NCBI GenBank assembly: GCA_029259845.1
Contig: JAJDEI010000083.1
Location: forward strand, 1-64,000
Reading direction: 5' to 3'
Length of the DNA stretch: 64,000 nt
From: Planctomycetaceae bacterium
Lineage (GTDB): Bacteria; Planctomycetota; Planctomycetia; Planctomycetales; Planctomycetaceae
In this document: positions 44,420 to 54,668 of the stretch, in pieces
Numbering within the stretch: the stretch's first letter is position 1
Layout of the letters: each line of letters starts with the position of its first letter
Notes under the pieces: model-generated
Databases searched by the model: none
What the model was told of the DNA's origin: nothing
The model's input: the letters and a program-made list of their open reading frames with translations, nothing else
Made by a program: the position numbers and the translations under genes

Positions 44420-44779
44420 TCAGGTAATCGGGAGATACACGACGAGATCCTCCCACTCTTCTGCTTCACTTGCATGCCAAACAAGCACAAGACTCTCAAT
44501 TGCGTTTGACACCGGGGCGGACTGCGGCGCCATGAATACTCCTGACACGGACTGTCCCTGCTCAATTCGCTTGTAGGCGGCTGCCGGCATTGTGTTGACG
44601 TCATGGGACACGACCAGCAGACCTTGGTCGTTGGCAAACGCCAGGATCTCTGCGTCCGTCGCTTCGTGCAACCCTTCTTCGCGAGCACGCCGGAATTCGA
44701 TCAACGGCTCGCTGCGACGAACGCCGGAAACGATGTGCTCGTTCAGATCGTGATCGGCGAGAAATCGTGGGCGGCTCAT
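44420..44779 (-). CDS. DUF5615 PIN-like protein (putative toxin)
   Basis: 119 aa. Starts MSRPRFLADHDLNEHIVSGV, with the acidic residues of PIN-like DUF5615 proteins (ADHDLN, GLHEATDAEILAFANDQ, LLVVSHDVNTM). DUF5615 proteins are usually encoded directly after DUF433 proteins and are predicted ribonuclease toxins. The start codon overlaps the stop of the DUF433 gene (ATGA), indicating translational coupling. Experimental toxicity in this family is little documented, so the toxin role is inferred from genomic pairing. Confidence 0.85.
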   Translation of the reverse strand: MSRPRFLADHDLNEHIVSGVRRSEPLIEFRRAREEGLHEATDAEILAFANDQGLLVVSHDVNTMPAAAYKRIEQGQSVSGVFMAPQSAPVSNAIESLVLVWHASEAEEWEDLVVYLPIT

Positions 44780-45102
44780 GGAGTGTCAGCGGTCGGAGAT
44801 GTCATCTGAGATCGCAATCGCTGCACGACCGCGTTGGCCCGATCGTCAGCACGATCCCGCCACTCGGCCCACACGGATTCCTGCCGACGAAGATACGAAT
44901 CGATCTCATCCCGGCGGGCCAGGTACTCGGCGATCGCACCATAGACCTCCCTCAGAGACAGCGCCGGGTATTGCTGCTGGATGGTCTCCGGCGAATGCCC
45001 CTGCAGAAACGCCGCCACGACCGAGTCGAGCATGACGCGGGTCCCTCCCACCCGCATCACGCCGTTTTCGTCTTCGCGAATGTAACTTTCTGATCTCGAC
45101 AT
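44776..45102 (-). CDS. DUF433 domain protein (putative antitoxin)
   Basis: 108 aa from ATG 45102, preceded by AGGAG. Contains the DUF433 helix-turn-helix-like core: RVGGTRVMLDSVVAAFLQGHSPETIQQQYPALSLREVYGAIAEYLARRDEID. Members are VapB-like antitoxins that bind DNA and pair with DUF5615 proteins. The four-base overlap with the following gene supports the pair. The module lies 31 bp beyond the shortened end of the Lhr-like helicase gene, raising the possibility that its arrival truncated that gene. Confidence 0.87.
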   Translation of the reverse strand: MSRSESYIREDENGVMRVGGTRVMLDSVVAAFLQGHSPETIQQQYPALSLREVYGAIAEYLARRDEIDSYLRRQESVWAEWRDRADDRANAVVQRLRSQMTSPTADTP

Positions 45103-45133
45103 GACCAACTCCTAGACAACACCAGACATACTA

Positions 45134-47044
45134 TTATACGGCATCTCTACCTCCACGTGCACGGCTGGATGCCGTCTCAGGCTTGTCGGAAGCCTTCTCG
45201 ACAATCTCCTCGCGCAGCCGGGCGACTTCTTCGGACAATTCGATCGTTCGTCCGGGGGCTTCGCCCCGCCAGAAGGGGACGGTCGGCGGGGCGCCGTGGG
45301 CGTCGGAGACGATCAGGTCGTTGCCGCGGAGTTGTTGCATCCGCCAGGAGGTTGTGCCCAGCAGAAAGATGTCCCCGGCGGAGCCTTCGACGGCGAAGTC
45401 CTCGTCGACCGAGCCGACGACGGTCATGTCCGGCTCCATCACCACGCGGACATTGTCGATCTCCGGAATGGCCCCCCCGTTGTTGACCGCCGTGATGCGG
45501 GCCCCTTTGCGGGCTCGCAAACGCCGATTCACCCGGTCGTGATGCAGATAGGTCCGCAGGCGGCCCATCTTGGCGGTGAGTCCCTCACTCAGAAACTCGA
45601 CGACTTCATCGAAATGCTCCCGCGAAAGGTTGCGATAGGTGTACGACCGACGGCACAGATCAAACAGTTCGTCGGTGTCCCATTCCTCGGCGGCAACCTC
45701 GGCGACGATTTGCTGGGCGAGGATGTCGAGCGGGGCTTCCGGGATCGGCGTCGCATCGAGCCGTCCCGCTTTGACGGCACGGATCAGGCTCATGCATTCG
45801 ATCAGTTCATCCCGTGTGAGAGCGAACAGCCGCCCTTTGGGGGTGAGCCCCAGTGCGTGCCCGGAGCGTCCGATTCGCTGCAGAAATGTCGCAATCGACC
45901 GCGGCGATCCCATCTGCACGACGAGATCGATGTATCCGACGTCGATGCCCAGTTCGAGCGACGCCGTCGCGACGACCGCCTTGAGTTGTCCGCTCTTGAG
46001 CCGCCGCTCGGTCGAGAGACGAATGTCGGCTGACAGCGACCCATGATGCGCCCCCACGGCGTCCTCACCGAGCCGTTCGGTCAGTTGAAACGTCAACCGC
46101 TCCGCCAACCGGCGGGTGTTGACGAAGACCAGCGTGCTACGATGCTCGTTGATCAATTCGACCAACCGTTCGTTGATCTCGTTCCACTGCTCGTGCGAAC
46201 AGACCGACGACAGGTCGCTCGGCGGGACTTCGATGGCGAGGTCGAGGTCGCGTTGGTGTCCGACGTCGATGATTGTGACGGGGGGAGGGGGTGATTGGTG
46301 AGGGGTGAGGGGTTCAGTGGTGATGCGGTCCTCAAGCCCACGGGTTGCAACCCGTGGGCTTTCTGTATCCCGTGGGTGCTGCGCGGACGCCCCCCCCACC
46401 AAGAACGCTGCCGTCCGCTCAATGGGCTTCTGCGTTGCCGAAATCCCAATCCGCTGCAACGGCCGCTCCGCGACGTGCTGCAACCGCTCCATCGACAACC
46501 CCAAATGCGAGCCGCGCTTGTCGCGCACCAGAGCGTGAATCTCATCCACAATCAACGTGTCGACCGTGCGTAGCACTTCGCGGCTCTTCTCGGCGGTGAG
46601 CATCAGGTACAGCGATTCGGGGGTCGTCACGAAGATGTGCGGCGGGCGGCAGACCATCGCGGCACGCCGGTGCGACGGCGTGTCCCCCGTCCGCAAGCCG
46701 ACGGAGATCGGCGGCACCACGATGCCCTGACGTTCGGCTTCGGCGAGGATCTCCGCCAGCGGCGTTTCCAGGTTGCGATGCATGTCGTTCGACAGTGCCC
46801 GCAACGGGGAGACGTACACCACCCGCATCTCGTCCGCCAGACGTCCCTCAACCCCCTCGCGAAACAGCCGGTCGATGATCGCCAGAAAAGCGGTCAACGT
46901 TTTTCCGCTGCCGGTTGGGGCGGCGATGAGCGTGTGCTCGCCGTTCGCAATTGGCGGCCAACCGTGCGTTTGCGGCTCCGTCGGGCCATCGAACCGCGAC
47001 CGGAACCAGTCCTGAATCACAGGATGAAATGTCTCAAGCGACAT
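45134..47044 (-). CDS. Lhr-type DEAD/DEAH helicase, C-terminally shortened
   Basis: 636 aa from ATG 47044 ([20 protein letters not shown]). RecA1: [24 protein letters not shown] (~41-52), [38 protein letters not shown]. RecA2: [49 protein letters not shown] winged-helix region and the beta-rich segment ([37 protein letters not shown]) follow. Lhr-core proteins normally continue another ~200 residues and full Lhr to ~1500 aa; this one ends in a Ser/Arg/Gly tail. Between RecA1 and RecA2 (~228-260) is an in-frame repeat insertion. DNA-repair helicase family; the missing domain 4 may impair it. Confidence 0.88.
   Translation of the reverse strand: MSLETFHPVIQDWFRSRFDGPTEPQTHGWPPIANGEHTLIAAPTGSGKTLTAFLAIIDRLFREGVEGRLADEMRVVYVSPLRALSNDMHRNLETPLAEILAEAERQGIVVPPISVGLRTGDTPSHRRAAMVCRPPHIFVTTPESLYLMLTAEKSREVLRTVDTLIVDEIHALVRDKRGSHLGLSMERLQHVAERPLQRIGISATQKPIERTAAFLVGGASAQHPRDTESPRVATRGLEDRITTEPLTPHQSPPPPVTIIDVGHQRDLDLAIEVPPSDLSSVCSHEQWNEINERLVELINEHRSTLVFVNTRRLAERLTFQLTERLGEDAVGAHHGSLSADIRLSTERRLKSGQLKAVVATASLELGIDVGYIDLVVQMGSPRSIATFLQRIGRSGHALGLTPKGRLFALTRDELIECMSLIRAVKAGRLDATPIPEAPLDILAQQIVAEVAAEEWDTDELFDLCRRSYTYRNLSREHFDEVVEFLSEGLTAKMGRLRTYLHHDRVNRRLRARKGARITAVNNGGAIPEIDNVRVVMEPDMTVVGSVDEDFAVEGSAGDIFLLGTTSWRMQQLRGNDLIVSDAHGAPPTVPFWRGEAPGRTIELSEEVARLREEIVEKASDKPETASSRARGGRDAV
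46335..46360. repeat. Perfect 26-nt palindrome inside the Lhr-like gene
   Basis: AGCCCACGGGTTG/CAACCCGTGGGCT is an exact palindrome of intergenic type. It is read in frame as SPRVATRGL between the two RecA domains, followed by a Pro/Thr-rich stretch ([14 protein letters not shown]). Confidence 0.85.
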
Positions 47045-47228
47045 GCAGGAGGTTCGATTCTGAGAATTCTTGATGAAACTTGATGCAACTTGATCGTAAC
47101 CCGCGAGTCCCCCTTCCGTGCCCCGACGCCGCTTGCGGATGAGCACCGCTCTCCGACGCCCCTCGCGCCAATCGCCCGTGCGAAAGGGCAAGGCTTTGTT
47201 GACCCCGGTCGCCGGGTCTGAGCCGTGT

Positions 47229-49184
47229 TCAACAGTTCGGACCACCCCCGGCGGCGACCGGTTCCCTGCCGACGGTCCCGGACAGCGGCGGGAGACGTTC
47301 CTCCAGCACCCCTTTCACGCGCGGCCAGAGCAGAAACGCTTCGACGGCCATCCAGGACTCTAGCGCGAGCGTCGCGGCTCCGATGACAATGACCACCCAG
47401 TTCCGCGGCGCAGGACTGCCATCCGCCAGCGGAGCCGGGGCAAGCCAATCGCCCAGTTGCCACCACATGGCCCATGCCGGCATCGCCAGCATGAACAACA
47501 TGGGGATCACAATGAACCAGACGGGCACGTTCCGTCGCCACAGGAAGAACGAAATCACCAGAAACGCCAGCCCGGCGAGCAACTGGTTCGTCGCCCCGAA
47601 CAACGGCCACAGGATGAGCCCTCCCTTGCCGGCCGCTTCCCAGGACCATGCACTTCCCGGGGCCGGGAGCGCAGCAATGATCGCCGCAAGTAACACGGCG
47701 AAGATGGTCGCCCCGTGCTTGTTCGTCAGCCACACAAACGGGTTGAGAGACGAGCCGGCAGCCGCCGCTCCTTCGCCTGCTCCTCTGTCCTTCACTCTCC
47801 GCCCCCCGTCTCCGACAAACGTCCCGGCCAGCTCCTGAATGACGTATCGCTGCAGACGGCACGCCGTGTCGAGTGTTGTCCCGGCGAAAGAGGCGACCAG
47901 CACCCCCATGAGGGCAACGGCGACGCCGGCGGGAATGCTCATCGCTTCCAGGAAGTTGGCCGAACCGTCGACAAACGCGCCGATTTTCGCGCCCAGTCCT
48001 TTCGCGTCATCCCAACTGGCATAGCGGGCCATGTAGGCGGATTCGCCGGTGACGACTTCGCCGCCGCCGACCGATTCCGTCGCGCCCAGTCCCAAACCGG
48101 CCACGCACGCCAGGATCACGATAACCGCCAGAAAACCTTCGGTCAGCATCGACCCATAACCGACGAACTGGGCGTCTGTTTCGCACTTGATTTGCTTGCT
48201 CGACGTCCCCGACGATACCAGACAGTGAAACCCGCTGCACGCTCCGCAGGCGATCGTGATGAACAGAAACGGAATCAGCACCGGCGCGCCCGGCGGATTG
48301 GCCCGCACCGCCGGGGCCACGATCTCCAGCGGCACTCGCTCACCGCCCGTCTCCAGAGGTGCCCCGCCGAACAGGGCCGCAGCGCACAGCCCCACGACCA
48401 CCAGTCCCAGGGCACTGATTAGTTGGAGCGAGTTGATGTAATCGCGCGGTTGCAGCAGCGTCCATACCGGCAGCACCGACGCCACATACGAGTAGGCCAG
48501 CAGGATGAACACCCACGTAATCACCGACCAACTCGCCATTGTTGCGTTCAGCTGCCCCAGCACGCCGTCGTTGCCGACGATCACCGTTCCGTACATCACA
48601 GTGAGGGCGAATATCGAGGGGATCAGCAGATGCACCCCCTTGCGGTGCAGCCACACGCCGATGCCGACCGCAATGGGAATCTGAATCACACAGGGAAAGA
48701 TCGATGCCGGATATTGTTTGAAGACGGCCGCGATCACCAACCCAAAGATCGCCAGCACGATCGTCAGCGCCATGAACAGGATCAGCAGAAACAGCAGCCG
48801 CACGCGTGTGTTGAGCACCCGTCCGGCCACATCGCCAACCGTCTGGCCCCGGCTGCGCATCGACACGACCAGCGAGCCGAAGTCGTGCACCGCCCCGACG
48901 AGCACGGAGCCAATCAGCACCCACAGCAGTGCCGGCAGCCAACCCCACATCACTGCGATCGCCGGTCCGACAATCGGCCCGGTCCCGGCAATCGACGTGA
49001 AGTGATGCCCGAACAGCACCGACTTGCTCGTCGGCACATAGTCCCGATCGTCGTTCAGTTCGATGCTGGGGACAGTCGCTTGGGCGTCGAGTTGAAAAAT
49101 TTTTCGCGACAGCCAACGCCCATACGTGTGATAGGCGATCAGATACCCAACCAGCGCCCCCAGTGCAATGGCCAATGTCTGCAT
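47229..49184 (-). CDS. cstA: Carbon starvation protein A (peptide/pyruvate transporter)
   Basis: 651 aa from ATG 49184 ([22 protein letters not shown]). About 16-18 membrane segments with the CstA signature [35 protein letters not shown] and [41 protein letters not shown] and [20 protein letters not shown] are also conserved. CstA/YjiY proteins import peptides or pyruvate when preferred carbon is limiting. It lies 184 bp upstream of the Lhr-like gene on the same strand; no functional link is evident. A Gly/Ala-rich loop ([20 protein letters not shown]) is unusual but still in frame. Confidence 0.93.
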   Translation of the reverse strand: MQTLAIALGALVGYLIAYHTYGRWLSRKIFQLDAQATVPSIELNDDRDYVPTSKSVLFGHHFTSIAGTGPIVGPAIAVMWGWLPALLWVLIGSVLVGAVHDFGSLVVSMRSRGQTVGDVAGRVLNTRVRLLFLLILFMALTIVLAIFGLVIAAVFKQYPASIFPCVIQIPIAVGIGVWLHRKGVHLLIPSIFALTVMYGTVIVGNDGVLGQLNATMASWSVITWVFILLAYSYVASVLPVWTLLQPRDYINSLQLISALGLVVVGLCAAALFGGAPLETGGERVPLEIVAPAVRANPPGAPVLIPFLFITIACGACSGFHCLVSSGTSSKQIKCETDAQFVGYGSMLTEGFLAVIVILACVAGLGLGATESVGGGEVVTGESAYMARYASWDDAKGLGAKIGAFVDGSANFLEAMSIPAGVAVALMGVLVASFAGTTLDTACRLQRYVIQELAGTFVGDGGRRVKDRGAGEGAAAAGSSLNPFVWLTNKHGATIFAVLLAAIIAALPAPGSAWSWEAAGKGGLILWPLFGATNQLLAGLAFLVISFFLWRRNVPVWFIVIPMLFMLAMPAWAMWWQLGDWLAPAPLADGSPAPRNWVVIVIGAATLALESWMAVEAFLLWPRVKGVLEERLPPLSGTVGREPVAAGGGPNC

Positions 49185-49571
49185 GAACCGGATTCCCGTC
49201 GTGAACCATCTCGTCAAACCGCCTGTCAGTATAATCGCGACCACTGCTCCTGCACCATTCCGTGGCGTCGGCCTGAAAGCCTGCGGACCGCAACAGTTTC
49301 GCTCGTCAGCGTTTCAGTCATCGGGTACACTTGGGGAAAATGACGCGAACGTGGTCCACAAACCGTCCGGGATCGGCGGCAATTTAGCCGGGCCCGTATT
49401 GTTTCTCGCCACGTGGTTTAGCCGCGCCCGCTAGGAAGCGCTCCCGCCGGACCTAAACGGCACGGACCGGGCGCGGCGAAACGGGCCGATATGGGTGATT
49501 GGGTGTGTTGACGTTTTCCGGCGACGTTGACATTGAATTTCTTACGACACGACTGAAAAAGAGGCGGACAC
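49185..49571. other. Intergenic region between divergent cstA and ilvB
   Basis: No recognised gene, leader peptide or terminator; in particular no counterpart to the cimA leader was found upstream of ilvB. GC-rich imperfect repeats (TTTAGCCGGGCCCG near 49385, TTTAGCCGCGCCCGC near 49418) are present. Promoters for both genes are expected here. Confidence 0.45.
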
Positions 49572-51389
49572 TTGTCCACAGCAACTGAGCAAACCACGAA
49601 AACAGCGACCCGTACCGGGGCCGAAATCCTCGTTGAGTCTTTGATCCGGCAGAACGCGGAGACGGTTTTTGCCTATCCCGGCGGGGCGAGCATGCCCCTG
49701 CACCAGGCCCTGCGGAAGCACCGCGACCGGATTCGCACGATCCTCCCCCGGCACGAACAGGGGGGCGGATTCGCAGCCCAGGGCGTCTCGCGTACGAGTG
49801 ACCGGGTCGGCGTGTGCATGGCAACCAGCGGTCCCGGCGCAACCAATCTGGTGACGGCTCTCGCCGATGCCAAACTCGACAGCGTGCCGATGGTCGCCAT
49901 CACCGGACAAGTGCCGCAAACCGTGATCGGTTCGGATGCCTTTCAGGAGACGCCCATCGTTTCTGTCTGTCAGCAGATCACAAAGCATCATTATCTGATC
50001 ACCGCCCCGGATCCGCACTGCACGGAATCGATCGAGGAGACGCTGCGGTCCATCCCCCGCATCGTCAAAGAGGCGTTCTTCATCGCCCGCACCGGCCGAC
50101 CCGGACCGGTGCTCATCGACTTTCCGAAGAACATCCAACTCGCGTCGATCGACGGCGACATCGACTTTGACCCGCCGACTTATCTCCCCGGATACCGTCC
50201 GGAGTTGCGAGTCGTCGCCGACGAACAGATCAAACAGGTCATCGCCCAGATTCGCCGCGCGAAAAAACCGGTCCTCTACGTCGGCGGGGGAGTGATCAGC
50301 TCCGGCGCGGCGGAGGAACTGACCAAGTTCGCCAAACGGGCCAACATCCCGGTCACCATGACGCTCATGGGGCTCGGCGCCTTCCCGGCGGACGACGACC
50401 AGTCGCTGCACATGCTGGGGATGCACGGCACCGTGTACGCCAACTATGCCGTCAACGAGTCGGACCTGTTACTGGCATTCGGCGTGCGGTTCGATGACCG
50501 TGTGACCGGGAAGCTCGCAGAGTTCGCCAAGCACGGCAAGATCGTGCATGTCGATATCGATCCGTCGGAAGTCCACAAGAACAAGGCCGCGCACATCCCC
50601 ATCATTGCAGATGTGAAAGTGTTTCTGCAGCAACTCAATGCGCTGTTTACCGACGACGACAAGCCGCAGACCGACGAATGGTGGACGGAAATCAACGCTT
50701 GGAAACAGCAGTATCCGCTCACCTATCAGGAGCCGGGGGACGCAATTCCGCCACAGCACGCCATCTCCGAATTGTGCCGCTTGACGCAAGGACGTGATCC
50801 GTACGTCGCCGTCGGCGTCGGGCAACATCAAATGTTCTCCGCCCAGTATTTCCGCTTCAACAAGCCGCGGCACTGGCTCAGCAGCAGCGGACTCGGCACG
50901 ATGGGTTTCGGTCTTCCCGCTGCCATGGGCGTGCAGGCGGCGCATCCGGACGATCTTGTAATCGACATCGACGGCGACGGCTCAATCCTGATGAACATCC
51001 AGGAACTGGCAACACTGAACTGCGAGCGGCTGCCGGTGAAAATCCTACTGCTCAACAACCAACATCTTGGCATGGTCATGCAGTGGGAGGACCGTTTCAT
51101 GGAAGGCCGCCGGGCGCACACGTATCTCGGCCCGGTCGACCATCCCGAAGCCCTCGGCGAAGGGGACGGCTCCCATTACGAGGACACGTATCCCGATTTC
51201 GTCATGATCGCCGAAGGCTTTGGCGTGAAGGCGGCCCATGTCCGCAGTAAAGCGCTTCTGGAAGACGCCCTCACGGAGATGATCAACCACGACGGCCCGT
51301 ACCTGCTCGACGTCATCTGCCCCTACCAGGAGCACGTCCTCCCGATGATCCCCAGCGGCGGCACCGTGCGGGACATCATCGTCGAGTAG
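49572..51389 (+). CDS. ilvB: Acetolactate synthase, large (catalytic) subunit
   Basis: 605 aa. ThDP-dependent condensation of two pyruvates, or pyruvate with 2-oxobutanoate, the first shared step of valine, leucine and isoleucine synthesis. The ThDP-activating Glu is in [62 protein letters not shown] and the ThDP/Mg motif [19 protein letters not shown]...[11 protein letters not shown] are conserved. The start is TTG 49572, preceded by AGAGG; there is no in-frame ATG before the conserved PGGAS motif. The small regulatory subunit gene (ilvN) is not adjacent on either side. Fits with cimA and a threonine-deaminase-like gene end in the same window. Confidence 0.93.
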   Translation: MSTATEQTTKTATRTGAEILVESLIRQNAETVFAYPGGASMPLHQALRKHRDRIRTILPRHEQGGGFAAQGVSRTSDRVGVCMATSGPGATNLVTALADAKLDSVPMVAITGQVPQTVIGSDAFQETPIVSVCQQITKHHYLITAPDPHCTESIEETLRSIPRIVKEAFFIARTGRPGPVLIDFPKNIQLASIDGDIDFDPPTYLPGYRPELRVVADEQIKQVIAQIRRAKKPVLYVGGGVISSGAAEELTKFAKRANIPVTMTLMGLGAFPADDDQSLHMLGMHGTVYANYAVNESDLLLAFGVRFDDRVTGKLAEFAKHGKIVHVDIDPSEVHKNKAAHIPIIADVKVFLQQLNALFTDDDKPQTDEWWTEINAWKQQYPLTYQEPGDAIPPQHAISELCRLTQGRDPYVAVGVGQHQMFSAQYFRFNKPRHWLSSSGLGTMGFGLPAAMGVQAAHPDDLVIDIDGDGSILMNIQELATLNCERLPVKILLLNNQHLGMVMQWEDRFMEGRRAHTYLGPVDHPEALGEGDGSHYEDTYPDFVMIAEGFGVKAAHVRSKALLEDALTEMINHDGPYLLDVICPYQEHVLPMIPSGGTVRDIIVE

Positions 51390-51444
51390 GAATCATCTGT
51401 TCCACCATTGCACCGAATCAAGTGCAACAACGTTGCCACGTTCC

Positions 51445-52299
51445 ATGAATGAGTCGTTGAAATACGTCGGCCGGAATTTGGTTCGCATGTACGCTCTGTC
51501 ACCGTTTCGCGGAAAGACGCGTCTGCGGAAGATCACGGACAGATGGCTGACGCCGCAGGGAAACATTGAACGCGTACGGATTGGGCCTTGTGTGATTGAT
51601 CTCGACCATCGTTACGAGGCAACAAGGAATATGGCCTATGGAGTGTACGAGCGACATGAAGTCGCGCTGCTGCGCCGTCTGCTGAAGCCGGGAGATGTCT
51701 CGGTGGATGTCGGTGCGAACGTCGGTTATCTGTCTGCTCACATGGCCCAGTGCGTCGGCCCCGGAGGGACAGTGTATTCATTCGAGCCGGGACCGACTCC
51801 ATTTCAGTCACTCTGTGCCGTGAGAGATAGCAATTCGTTTGCAAATATGGAAGTCTTCCAGATGGCGGTTGCTGACGAAGATCGCAAAGCCACCTACTAC
51901 GAAACGGAGAACATCCTTGCCAAGGGATATGGCCGGATCGACCAACATCCCAGCAAGCGATTTCGTCACGTGCAGGCCCATGAAACAACCGTCACTTCGC
52001 TGACGACGTTCTTCTCGTGTCGCCCGATTGACCGACTGCGGCTGATTAAGATCGATGTTGAAGGGCACGAAAAGCAAGTGATTGAAGGGCTCAGAGGCTT
52101 GTTTGATCGTGACATACGACCGGTCCTCTTGACTGAGGTTACGATCCAGGGAGAGGCGGAAACTGATTTGCTCGATTATCAGAAAATCCTCTCCGGGTAC
52201 CGCTATGAGATGTTTTCAATCGGGAAATCGCTCTCAAGAGTCGACCCAGCGGACATGAAACGAGGCTTTCATGGCAATGTTGCCTGGATTGCAAACTGA
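51445..52299 (+). CDS. FkbM family methyltransferase
   Basis: 284 aa from ATG 51445. SAM-binding motif I is DVSVDVGANVGYLSAHMAQ; motif FEPGPTPFQSLC and LRLIKIDVEGHEKQVIEGL are typical of FkbM enzymes that O-methylate sugars or polyketides. Composition is less GC-rich than its neighbours (many AAT, GAA, TTT codons), which hints at horizontal acquisition. It stands 55 bp downstream of ilvB. Acceptor substrate unknown; surface polysaccharide modification is a common role. Confidence 0.86.
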   Translation: MNESLKYVGRNLVRMYALSPFRGKTRLRKITDRWLTPQGNIERVRIGPCVIDLDHRYEATRNMAYGVYERHEVALLRRLLKPGDVSVDVGANVGYLSAHMAQCVGPGGTVYSFEPGPTPFQSLCAVRDSNSFANMEVFQMAVADEDRKATYYETENILAKGYGRIDQHPSKRFRHVQAHETTVTSLTTFFSCRPIDRLRLIKIDVEGHEKQVIEGLRGLFDRDIRPVLLTEVTIQGEAETDLLDYQKILSGYRYEMFSIGKSLSRVDPADMKRGFHGNVAWIAN

Positions 52300-52424
52300 A
52301 ACAACGTCGATTCGGAATCAGCGGCATGTGAAGGGTCTCTTGCTCATCTTCTTGTAATCGTGTTGAAACTCACTATTGTTCTTGGTTGACTGACATCTTG
52401 CCGCTTTCAAGAATCTGAACATTG

Positions 52425-52667
52425 ATGGCCGGTTACAAAAAATTTGATCCCCGTTTGGAATCCCTCGTTGTCGAAACGAAGACCCTGTGGGGGGACGATG
52501 TGGGCGATCTTTCGGATGAGGACCGGGCATGGGTGGCGGCGGCCATTCAACAGAATCCGCAGCTCGCCGGGAAGATCGAGTACGAGCGGACTCACACCGG
52601 CTTCACGCGGATCATCACGGTGACCGCGGATGACATCGCCCAACTCTACGAGTCGCGGGTAAGCTGA
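52425..52667 (+). CDS. Hypothetical small protein
   Basis: 80 aa from ATG 52425 (MAGYKKFDPRLESLVVETKT). Acidic, soluble, with a helical N-terminal half and a beta-like GFTRIITVTADDIAQLYES end. No recognised family. It is free of repeat sequence and has codon usage like its neighbours, so it is likely to be real. Confidence 0.55.
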   Translation: MAGYKKFDPRLESLVVETKTLWGDDVGDLSDEDRAWVAAAIQQNPQLAGKIEYERTHTGFTRIITVTADDIAQLYESRVS

Positions 52668-52972
52668 CGCCGCCCGCTTGCGGTTTCGCAGTCTGTCATT
52701 GCTGTCGGCTTCTCGCGCCGGGTGGCGGGGGCGCGATCCGCTGCGAGAGGGGGTCATCACTCACGCCATCGGGGGCGGTCACGCTCGCTCTTCATCGTCC
52801 ACAGCCCCCGGAGTGTGATTCGGCGCAGTTGTTCCGCATTTCTTCGACGGCCCAGCCACGCCCACGAACGAGCCAATGCGTCCGCAATCGGCGTCGGCAT
52901 CTCGCGACCTGCTTGCGGACCGCCCGCCGTCCGCCCAGAATGGTCCCTCTCTTCTCACAGCGGGAGCGCGGC
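52668..52972. mobile_element. Intergenic region with degraded MITE-like element (about 52720-52863)
   Basis: GGGTGGCGGGGGCGCG at 52720-52735 and GGCCCAGCCACGCCC at 52849-52863 mark a ~144-bp element with decayed right arm. The core TTCATCGTCCACAGCCCCC matches part of the 141-bp family (19084-19224). The remaining bases up to 52972 contain the GGGAG ribosome site of the GntP gene. Confidence 0.6.
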
Positions 52973-54412
52973 ATGGGCGAGACATGGGTGACGCTGGGGG
53001 TAATCCTCACGGGCGTGACGATCGTGGTCGGCAGCGTGTTATGGCTGCGGCTGCACGCCTTCCTCGCGCTGGTCTTCGGCGCCCTGGTGGTCGCCTTGCT
53101 GACTCCCCGCGCGGACGTCGAACGATTCTATGTGGAGTCGCAATCGTTTTCGCAGGAAGCCGCCGCTGCTCAGGCGAGCCGGAACATCGGGGCCCGCGTT
53201 GCTCAGGGGTTCGGCGACACGTGCGTAAAGATCGGCATCCTGATTGCCATGGCGGCGATCATCGGCAAATGCCTGCTCGACAGTGGTGCCGCCGACCGTA
53301 TCGTGAGAACCGCTCTGCGAATGTTCGGCGAACGGGCGGCTCCCCTCGCCTTTCTGACGAGCGGATTCACGCTCGGCATTCCGGTGTTCTTCGACACCGT
53401 GTTCTACCTGATGATCCCGCTCGGCAAGGCGATGCAGTTGCGGACCGGGCGGAATTATCTGTTGTACGTGCTGACCATCGTTTGCGGGACGTCGATGGCG
53501 CATTCGCTCGTGCCCCCCACGCCGGGACCGCTGTTCGTCGCGGAGGAATTGGGCGTTGATCTCGGCACGATGATGCTCGCCGGCTGCATCGTGGGCCTGT
53601 TCACCGCGACGACCGGTTACCTGTACGCCCTGCTGGCCAACCGTTTGTGGACGCTCCCTTTGCGAGAGTCTCCGGAGTTTTCCCTCGAGGATCTCAAGAA
53701 GTCTTCCGAGTTGGACGAGAGCCTGTTGCCGCCGCTGTGGTTGTCACTGCTGCCCATTCTGCTGCCAGTTGTGCTGATCGCCGGACAGACGATTCTTAAG
53801 GGGGGATTCTTCGGCATCACCGCCCCGGCGACCGTCCTACAGATCACGGCGACCCTGGGCGACAAGACGATTGCGTTGACGATTGCCGCCGTGGTCGCAA
53901 TGGCGACGCTGGTCTGGCAAAAACGGACATCGCGCGACGAACTGGCCGATTCGATTCAGGCGGCTCTCGCCAGCGGGGGGGTGATCATCCTGATCACGGC
54001 AGCAGGAGGGGCGTTCGGTGCGGTGCTGCGGCAAACGAATGTCGCGGGGCTGATCCAGGATCTGCCGCGAACGTCGCCCGCCATGATCTGCACGATGGCG
54101 TTTCTGATCACAGGTGCCATCCGGACGGCGCAGGGGTCCGCCACGGTTGCCATGATCACCGCTGTGGGCATCCTGTCGGGATTGGCGCGCGGCGGCGATC
54201 TCGGTTTCCACCCGGTTTATCTTGCGTTGGCGATCGGCTGTGGATCGAAACCGATTGCATGGATGAATGACAGCGGCTTCTGGGTCATCACGCGGATGAG
54301 CGGAATGACGGAAACCGAAGGACTCAAATACGTCACCCCCATGACCACTCTGATGGGACTCGTGGGATTGGGAGCAGTGATTGCCGGGGTCACGTTGTTC
54401 CCGATGAATTGA
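52973..54412 (+). CDS. GntP family gluconate/organic-acid permease
   Basis: 479 aa from ATG 52973. About 12-14 membrane segments. Family landmarks: IAMAAIIGKCLLDSGAADRIV, LTSGFTLGIPVFFDTVFYLMIPL, AHSLVPPTPGPLFVAEELGVDL, GGAFGAVLRQTN, GSATVAMITAVGIL and CGSKPIAWMNDSGFWVI. GntP permeases import gluconate or related hydroxy-acids with protons. In this window it could take up sugar acids formed by the periplasmic dehydrogenase and lactonase, though these are over 20 kb away. The upstream in-frame extension (from 52829) is Arg-rich repeat sequence and is not part of the protein. Confidence 0.9.
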   Translation: MGETWVTLGVILTGVTIVVGSVLWLRLHAFLALVFGALVVALLTPRADVERFYVESQSFSQEAAAAQASRNIGARVAQGFGDTCVKIGILIAMAAIIGKCLLDSGAADRIVRTALRMFGERAAPLAFLTSGFTLGIPVFFDTVFYLMIPLGKAMQLRTGRNYLLYVLTIVCGTSMAHSLVPPTPGPLFVAEELGVDLGTMMLAGCIVGLFTATTGYLYALLANRLWTLPLRESPEFSLEDLKKSSELDESLLPPLWLSLLPILLPVVLIAGQTILKGGFFGITAPATVLQITATLGDKTIALTIAAVVAMATLVWQKRTSRDELADSIQAALASGGVIILITAAGGAFGAVLRQTNVAGLIQDLPRTSPAMICTMAFLITGAIRTAQGSATVAMITAVGILSGLARGGDLGFHPVYLALAIGCGSKPIAWMNDSGFWVITRMSGMTETEGLKYVTPMTTLMGLVGLGAVIAGVTLFPMN

Positions 54413-54417
54413 CGACG

Positions 54418-54660
54418 TGTTGGAGTTCAGCCTTCAGGCTGCATCGGATAGCGCAAAAAATCGCTCGGGTGTGTGTAGCAGCCCGTTGAAATCTGGCTTC
54501 GGGTGGCCAGGGCTGGACCAACGGGAAGCCCCGGTAAGACGGGGCTTCGACGTTTGTGCGCGGAAACAAAGCACCCTCACCGGGGCTTCGGACGTTGTCC
54601 TCCAGCCCCGGCCACCCATCAGGATTCGTTTTTCAACGGCAGGCGAAATCCTGAACTCCA
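54418..54660. repeat. Nested repeats between gntP-like and flavoprotein genes
   Basis: Outer arms of the GTTGGAGTTCAGCC family (54419-54440 and CTGAACTCCAGC near 54651-54662) enclose a 117-bp element (54501-54617) with GGGTGGCCAGGGCTGGA/TCCAGCCCCGGCCACCC termini (16 of 17). It contains internal CCCCGGTAAGACGGGG hairpins. It looks like a GGGTGGC-type element inserted into another repeat. Confidence 0.7.
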
Positions 54661-54668
54661 GCGGCGTG

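Noticed and set aside
49185-49571. Leader-peptide attenuator upstream of ilvB
   Set aside because: Looked for by analogy with cimA; no Ile/Leu/Val-rich small ORF and no terminator hairpin were found.
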